NCBI GenBank assembly: GCA_028283605.1
Contig: JAPWKH010000013.1
Coordinates: 59,950-123,949 of the forward strand
Length of the DNA: 64,000 bases
From: Arachidicoccus sp.
GTDB taxonomy: Bacteria; Bacteroidota; Bacteroidia; Chitinophagales; Chitinophagaceae
Direction of reading: 5' to 3'
Shown: piece after piece, positions 57,938-64,000 of the stretch
How the letters are laid out: each line of letters starts with the position of its first letter
How positions within the stretch are numbered: the first letter of the stretch is position 1
Made by a program: the position numbers and the translations under genes
Notes under the pieces: model-generated
The model's input: the letters and a program-made list of their open reading frames with translations, nothing else
The model's database searches: none
Told to the model about the DNA's origin: nothing

Positions 57938-57985
57938 AAATGTCAGAACGGAGATTTGGAAAGATTTGCCGGATTGGATGGAAAT
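57938..57985. repeat. dispersed TCAGAACG-GATTT repeat
   Basis: TGTCAGAACGGAGATTTGGA continuing GATTTGCCGGATTGGATGG, related to the repeat after ffh at 21513. Confidence 0.45.
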
Positions 57986-58009
57986 TTTTAGGATAATGAA
58001 AATGAAACA

Positions 58010-58120
58010 TGAACACGCCTTGCGCGTCATTCCGAATTTAGTTCGGAATCTTAATCAAGCGTCCGGATGATGAGATGCCGAATTAAAAATCGACGAAGTC
58101 AAACGAGTTCGATATCACGA
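58010..58120. repeat. REP-like composite repeat
   Basis: AACACGCCTTGCGCGTCATT, CCGAATTTAGTTCGGAAT, then GATGCCGAATTAAAAAT. The second palindrome is degraded compared with the copies at 33942 and 44752. Confidence 0.55.
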
Positions 58121-58188
58121 TAATGGTTTCCAAACTCAATCAATATATATCATAAATCAGACATCATAAAATCTTAAAATCGAAAATC

Positions 58189-60630
58189 ATGTTCTTCAAA
58201 AACCTGCGATTTGCATTCAAAGTTTTTAAGAAAAACAAAGCAACAACTGCGATTAACATTCTCGGTTTAGCAGTCGGCATCAGCGCGGCAATTGTAATTT
58301 TTTTAATTGTGCGCTATGATTACAGTTTTGATAAGTGGGAGCCGCAAAAAGAGAATATTTACCGTGTTTATACGACCATGCCGCCTTTCGGCACAAACTC
58401 CGGAATATCTGAACTTGCAGCGGACGTAATACCAAAAAGCATTTCAGGCATACAGGTTTTCGCGCATTTCATGAAAGCGTTTCTTCAAAATCCCATAGTT
58501 ACTGTTTCTAACAAACAAACCGGTAAAGGTGTTACTTTTTCAAAAAACGATGATGTTTCTTTTGCCGATGGAAATTACTTTAAAATATTTCCACATCAAT
58601 GGTTGCAAGGAAGTGCGGCAAGTTCATTGTCGCAAATCAACGAAGTTGTTATCTCCAAATCGGAAGCGGAAAAATATTTTCCTCATGTTGCATTGGATAA
58701 AGTCATTGGTCAGTCCATGATTTTTGAAGATTCCGTTCAAACCATAGTTACAGGCGTTGTTGCAGACCAGAAAGAACACACAGATTTCGACAGCAAAATT
58801 TTTATTTCATTAAAAACATATAAAGCACGAATTTGGGGAAATGGCATGAAGCCCGATTGGCGAAATGTGGATGGTTCTTCTCAGTTTTTTATTTTGTTGA
58901 ACCCTAAAAGCAATCCGGAAAATGTAAACAATCAACTTAAAAATCTTTTCATAGAAAATGAAAAAGGCGTAAATGCAAAAGAACTATGGATAGGAAAATT
59001 ACAGCCATTGTCGGACATTCATTTTAATACAGCTATTGACGGGAAAGTGGATAAATCATCTTTGCGCAATCTCGGTTTGCTTGCACTGTTTTTATTGCTG
59101 CTTGCAGCGATTAATTTTATCAATCTTTCAACAGCGCAATCCACTTTGCGGGCAAAAGAAATTGGCGTGCGCAAAACTTTCGGCGGTAACAACAAGCAAA
59201 TCATTCATCAGTTTCTAACCGAAACATTTTTAGTTACAATTTGCGCAACGTTGCTCGCAATCATCATTTCTCCGTTCTTGATATATGTGTTCAAAGGATT
59301 TATTCCAGACGAATTGGATGCTAAAGAAATGTTTCAGCCAATCGTTATAGTTTTTCTACTAATAATGATAGTTATAGTTACATTGCTTGCAGGCTTGTAT
59401 CCTGCATTTGTACTTACAAAATTCCGCCCCGCATTAGTGATAAAAAATCAAGTTATTAATAAAGGAAAGTCGCACAGCGTATGGGTTAGACAAATATTGA
59501 CTGTTTCACAATTTGTATTGGCACAGGTATTTTTAGTGGTTGTTTTTGTTATCGGCAAGCAAATTCATTATGAATTAAACAAAGACATCGGCATGAAAAA
59601 AGATGCAATTATTTTTTTTCGTATTCCCGATTTTCTGCTAAAAAATAATAGTAAAAAATATGTTTTGGTAAATGAATTAAAGAAAATACCGCAGATACAA
59701 AATATTACGCTTTGTTCTGCACCACCTGTCCGAAATGGATGGAACAGCACACAGCTGACATGGAACAACAAAGGTGTTAAAAATAAATATGACCAGGTTC
59801 ATGTCCGTACCGCTGATGAAAATTATGTAAGCTTATTTGGCTTGCAATTACTTGCAGGAAAAAATATTCACACAGATACAAGCGCAAAAGTTACAGACGT
59901 ATTGATTAATGAAACTTTGCTTCATCAAATGAATTTACATAATCCGCAGGATGCAATCGGACAATATGTAAGTGGCGGAAACAGCGACTCTGAGCAGGTT
60001 GTTGGCGTAGTGAAAGATTTTACAACCATGTCTTTGCACAATCCGATCTATCCAACTGTTATCATTGCAAATAATGATGGATATGCACCTACTCTATCAT
60101 TTTCACTCAATGGAAATAATATTTCTGAATGGAAAAATACGCTTAACAAAATTGAAACGGCGTACAAAAACATCTATCCGAACAGGAGTTTCGATTACAA
60201 ATTTCTAGACGATACGATTAAAGATTTATATAAAAGCGATATGCGGCTTTCCACTTTATTAAAATGGGCAACCGGTTTGGCAATCTTCATCAGTTGTTTG
60301 GGCTTGTTGGGGTTGGTAAGTTTTATGGCAAATCAAAAAACGAAAGAAATTGGCATTCGCAAAGTATTGGGCGCATCAGTTATGCAAATCATAACCTTGT
60401 TGTCAAAGAGTTTGGTAAAATTGGTAATACTTGCTTCAGTAATTGCGTTTCCAATAGGTTGGTACTTTTCGCATAAATGGTTGCAGGATTTTTCATTCAA
60501 AACAACATTCAGCTGGTGGATATTTTTAATAAGCGGAATAGGAATGTTAACTGTTGCATTAATTGTGCTTTGTCTTCGTGCCATGAAAGCCGCGAAAGCC
60601 AATCCTGTGGATAGTTTGAAGACGGAGTAA
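58189..60630 (+). CDS. FtsX/MacB-type ABC permease 11
   Basis: 813 residues, the longest copy, start MFFKNLRFAFKVFKKNKATT, the most different start of the array. First helix AVGISAAIVIFLIVRYDYSFD. Coupling motifs KEIGVRKTFGGN near 320 and KEIGIRKVLGAS near 717. Ends KANPVDSLKTE. The ends are less consensus-like than the rest, but the fold and both motifs are intact. Spacer family B follows. Confidence 0.93.
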   Translation: MFFKNLRFAFKVFKKNKATTAINILGLAVGISAAIVIFLIVRYDYSFDKWEPQKENIYRVYTTMPPFGTNSGISELAADVIPKSISGIQVFAHFMKAFLQNPIVTVSNKQTGKGVTFSKNDDVSFADGNYFKIFPHQWLQGSAASSLSQINEVVISKSEAEKYFPHVALDKVIGQSMIFEDSVQTIVTGVVADQKEHTDFDSKIFISLKTYKARIWGNGMKPDWRNVDGSSQFFILLNPKSNPENVNNQLKNLFIENEKGVNAKELWIGKLQPLSDIHFNTAIDGKVDKSSLRNLGLLALFLLLLAAINFINLSTAQSTLRAKEIGVRKTFGGNNKQIIHQFLTETFLVTICATLLAIIISPFLIYVFKGFIPDELDAKEMFQPIVIVFLLIMIVIVTLLAGLYPAFVLTKFRPALVIKNQVINKGKSHSVWVRQILTVSQFVLAQVFLVVVFVIGKQIHYELNKDIGMKKDAIIFFRIPDFLLKNNSKKYVLVNELKKIPQIQNITLCSAPPVRNGWNSTQLTWNNKGVKNKYDQVHVRTADENYVSLFGLQLLAGKNIHTDTSAKVTDVLINETLLHQMNLHNPQDAIGQYVSGGNSDSEQVVGVVKDFTTMSLHNPIYPTVIIANNDGYAPTLSFSLNGNNISEWKNTLNKIETAYKNIYPNRSFDYKFLDDTIKDLYKSDMRLSTLLKWATGLAIFISCLGLLGLVSFMANQKTKEIGIRKVLGASVMQIITLLSKSLVKLVILASVIAFPIGWYFSHKWLQDFSFKTTFSWWIFLISGIGMLTVALIVLCLRAMKAAKANPVDSLKTE

Positions 60631-60709
60631 TTCAATTTGATAATACAGCAATTTAAAGATTTGATAATTATTTATAAATCAGACATCGTTAAATCATAAA
60701 TCAAATTTT
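60631..60709. repeat. spacer family B, copy 2
   Basis: Aligns over its full 79 bases with 52321-52399 (about 8 differences), then ATGTTCAAACATTATTTAAA. Confidence 0.7.
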
Positions 60710-63031
60710 ATGTTCAAACATTATTTAAAAACAGCATGGCGCAATCTTCGTCGTAACAAAGTATTTTCACTCATCAACATACTCGGGCTGGCAATCGGCT
60801 TAACAGTTTGCCTGCTCATTGTGCTGTATGTAAAAGACGAGCTGAGCTACGACAAGTACAACAAAAATGCCGACCGCATCTATCGTTTGAATGCGGAAAT
60901 TTATTTTAACGGAACAGGGTCCAACATCGCTACATCGCCATTTCCTTTAGCGCCTGCATTGGTGCGCGATTATCCGCAAATAGAGCAAATGGTACGGTTC
61001 TGGCAAGGCAGCGATATATTGGTTAAGAAAGACAACCATAACCTGAGGGAACAAGGTACTATATTTGCCGATTCCACTTTATTCAAAGTATTTACGCTGC
61101 CGATGGTTGTAGGCAATCCGAATACTGCGCTGAATGAACCCAATTCCATTGTGATTGACGAAAACACAGCAAAAAAATATTTCAATACAACCAATGCTAT
61201 AGGCAAACCACTCATCATCAACGACACGGTTAATTGTAAAATTACGGGCGTTATAAAAAACATAGCCGCGCAATCGCATTTTCATTTCAACTTTATTCGT
61301 ACAAAAAGATGTAGATGCAACCATTAATAAGTATCTTGGTAAAGAGATTGAAGAAGACCTGCACATTTCGCTTACCGATGCGGCAAAAAAAGGCGACCAT
61401 TTTATTTATCACTTAATGCCTTTGAAAGAGATTCATCTGCATTCCGATAAAAGGGGCGAGTTTGAAGCCAACGGAAATATTGAGTACGTTTATATTTTCT
61501 CCATCATCGCCGTATTTATTTTGCTGATAGCCTGCGTCAATTTTATGAATCTTTCTACTGCGCGCGCTGCCAACCGCGCCAAAGAAGTGGGCGTAAGAAA
61601 AGTAGCCGGCTCAACGCACAGAAATTTGATAACACAGTTTTTAACCGAATCCGTCTTAGTTAGCTTTTTGGCGATGATATCGGCAGTTTTACTTGCGGCG
61701 GCGTTGCTTCCTTTGTTCAATCAACTGACAGGAAAAAATATGCATATCGGCGTTTTATTTTCTTCGTGGATGCTGCCGGTAATGATTGCGTTAATATTTG
61801 TCGTAGGCTGTTTGGCGGGCAGCTATCCTGCTTTTTATTTATCAAAATTCGACCCGGTAAAAGTACTGAAAGGAAAGATTGCCAACGGCTTTAGAAACGG
61901 CTGGTTGCGCAGCTCGCTGGTAGTATCCCAGTTTTGTATTTCCATTGTATTGATTGTAAGCACCATTGTTATTTACAACCAGTTGCATTTTATACAAAAC
62001 CGGAGAATCGGTTATAATCGAAACCAGATTTTAATTCTGCACAACACCGATTATCTCGGCAGACAAATCAAAACCTTCAGAAATGAATTGCTGAATATTC
62101 CCGGGATTAAAGACGCATCGGTTTCAGACAACCTGCCTACTTCGACAAGTTATGATCAAAACGGCTGGAGCAAAACAGCGGCTATGGATATATCAAAATT
62201 GATTATCCTTAACAATTATGTGGTGGATGAAAATTATATACCAACGCTGGGTATGCAAATGGCAGAAGGAAGAAATTTTTCCAAAGATTTTCCTTCCGAT
62301 TCGTCCGGTATTATTTTAAATGAAACTGCCGTAAAAATGCTTGGCTTCAAAAGCCCTTTTACCGCAACACTGTACCAACCAAATGACCAGCCGATGCCTT
62401 TTCACATCATCGGCGTAGTGAAAGATTTTAATTTCAGTTCTATGCACAATGCGGTTGGTCCACTCATTATGCAGCTGGGCAATAATCCCGGCGGCATCGC
62501 CGTGCGCTTTGACACGAAAAATGTTTCGTCCGTCATCAACGGCATACAAAAAAAATGGAACAGTATGGTTCCATCTCAGCCGTTCAATTATACCTTTATG
62601 GATGCGGACTTCCGCAATATTTATCACGCGGAACAACAAACAGGCAGGCTGTTTATCGTATTTGCAGCATTGGCACTTTTCATTGCGTGTCTTGGTTTGT
62701 ATGGATTAGTAACATTCGCGGCCGAACAAAGAACAAAAGAAATAGGCGTAGCGCAAAGTATGCTTGGCGCGAGCAGTAGGCAGCATTGCGTCTTTGCTAT
62801 CTAAAGACTTTGCAAAGCTGATTGTGATTGCAATGCTTATTGCATTTCCCATCGCGTGGTGGGCAATGCACCGGTGGTTGCAAACATTTGCGTACAAAAC
62901 TTCGCTGAGTTGGTGGATATTTTTATCGGCGGGAATTATTGCCATCATCACCGTACTTAAAACCGTATACAGGCAGGCGCATTCTAAAAGCCGCGAGAGC
63001 CAATCCTGTAAAGAGTTTGAAGACGGAGTAA
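60710..63031 (+). pseudogene. FtsX/MacB-type ABC permease 12, broken
   Basis: Three frame segments align with one permease: 60710-61327, 61416-62804 and 62764 onward. Near 61293 roughly 30 codons typical of this part of the family are missing and the frame changes. Between 62745 and 62795 the conserved KEIGIRKVLGASVGSIA is present with three small insertions (KEIGV, then frame-shifted CGCAAAGTAT, then AGCAGTAGG). Near 62980-62995 another indel moves the RANPVKSLKTE tail out of frame. The stop in the conserved tail frame is at 63031. At most a truncated half could be made from this sequence. Real decay and low sequence quality are both possible. Confidence 0.8.
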
Positions 63032-63066
63032 TCGTCTGAACCATAATTTATAGGATTTGTGTGATC
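63032..63066. repeat. dispersed TCTGAACC repeat, spacer family C (copy 3)
   Basis: GTCTGAACCATAATTTATAG then GATTTGTGTGATC, near-identical to the copy at 29746. Confidence 0.55.
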
Positions 63067-63191
63067 AGCAAGAAAATGAGATAGGAACACATTTGAACGT
63101 TATTCGGTTAAACTGTCAAAAATTTAAGTAACGGAAATCTGATAACAAATAACAGGCAACAATATTTTCTAATATTAAAATTTAATAGCCT

Positions 63192-64000
63192 ATGTGGAGG
63201 CTTTATATCAAAACGGCGTGGCAAATGACGATTAAAAAAAACGGTGGATGCAACAAATAACTTCCATTAATTTGCCTTGAGGCTTGGGTGGCGTTGGTTG
63301 CTTTTATTTTTATTGCGCTTTGGGTACAGAATGAGTTGAGTTTTGACAGTTATCACAAAGATGCGAAAGATATTTACCTCGCAAATGTTTTTCTAAAGCA
63401 AAGCGATGGAACAACCGATGAATGGGAACAAACTCCTTTACCATTGGGAGATTTATTAAATAAAGCTCCGGGCATTGAAGAGGCGACAAGGATTTTACCG
63501 CAGAACTTTTCGGGAACAGTTCTTAATATTCATAACCAACTTTTTGCAGAAAAATCCTGCGCGTATGTTGATGATAATTGGTTCAATATGTTTCATTACG
63601 ATTTGTTGTATGGCGATATAAAATCTTTTTATGCAAATCCTTTTTCCATTGCGCTTACGGAATCTAAAGCAAATATTTTGGCGATGATAAGAAAGCGCTT
63701 GGACAATTTATAAAAATCGATTCGAACACATATCAGATCAAAGCCATACTAAAAGATAATCCTGCTAATTCGAGTTTTCAGTCCGATATTCTTATTCCGT
63801 TAAGCGCCTATCTGTCCAACCCAAGCAATTATAAAAATGATTACGGCTGGAACAATTTTAATTATCTCACATTTATAAAAATCAGTCCGAACGCAAACCC
63901 TGCCAATATTGAGCGTGCAGCAAAAAACATATTTGCCCAAAACAAAAAAGACAGCACTATAACCTTATCAATTGAACCGCTTACACAATGGCATTTTGAC
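63192..64000 (+). pseudogene. FtsX/MacB-type ABC permease 13, frameshifted and cut by window edge
   Basis: The start MWRLYIKTAWQMTIK is typical, but base indels near 63232-63285 interrupt the first helix. The following frame (ALVAFIFIALWVQNELSFDS, then EWEQTPLPLGDLLNKAPGIE) runs to about 63675. There the expected SKAKYFGDDKKALGQ needs one more A in GCAAATAT, and coding then continues in another frame (DSNTYQIKAILKDNPANSSF and onward) to the window edge. Each break is a one- to three-base indel in a run of identical bases, with no stop made by substitution. Confidence 0.75.

Overview
The window looks like a chromosome segment of a Bacteroidota bacterium, most likely of the Chitinophagaceae type. 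The DNA is AT-rich, genes lack clear Shine-Dalgarno sites, several starts are preceded by the Bacteroidota -7 box TAnnTTTG, and the gene content (DUF4230, DUF4293, DUF4878, DUF4932, FtsX-type permease arrays, a His-rich his leader) is typical of that phylum. The family-level guess is an inference.

Layout. (1) 1-4556, minus strand: a type I-B CRISPR-Cas operon, cas6 - small zinc-ribbon ORF - cas8b1/cst1 - cas7/cst2 - cas5 - cas3, with cas3 running off the left edge. Between cas6 and cas8 lies one CRISPR-repeat-like 30-mer followed by a spacer-like sequence. That sequence partly matches DNA just downstream of cas6, behind a TTTCA motif, so it is a candidate self-regulating crRNA-like element. 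(2) 4557-5449: a gene remnant and a terminator. (3) 5450-11600, minus strand: tyrS, then a histidine operon hisG-hisD-GNAT-hisC-DUF4230 preceded by a leader peptide with four consecutive His codons and an attenuator hairpin. (4) 11.9-23.0 kb: housekeeping genes on both strands (YtxH-like, phoH, DUF4878 lipoprotein, CDF transporter, LptF/G permease, VWA protein, acidic protein, DUF2130, ffh, DUF4293, S1/P1 nuclease). (5) 23.0-25.8 kb: a Cys-rich small exported protein and a multicopper oxidase with a beta-barrel-like tail.

(6) 25.9-64 kb, all plus strand: a very large export locus. It starts with tolC, a DUF4932 metallopeptidase gene and an HlyD/MacP-type adaptor. A tandem array of 13 FtsX/MacB-type permease genes follows: 11 intact at 785-813 codons, one broken, and one broken and cut by the window edge. 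Only one ATPase gene (LolD/MacB type) is seen, between permeases 4 and 5. A DUF4097-like beta-solenoid protein and a laminin-G/DUF1080-like exported protein are embedded in the array. Two promoters with the same architecture (twin 19-bp operators 22 bp apart, then 51 bp to a TTGGCAT box) stand before tolC and before the DUF4097 gene, which suggests one regulator for both halves.

The spacers between permeases fall into near-identical families and carry REP-like palindromes, and the genes share conserved ends. This points to growth of the array by duplication and recombination. Homopolymer-type frameshifts break the DUF4932 gene, the DUF4097 gene and the last two permeases; sequencing error and real decay cannot be told apart from this sequence.
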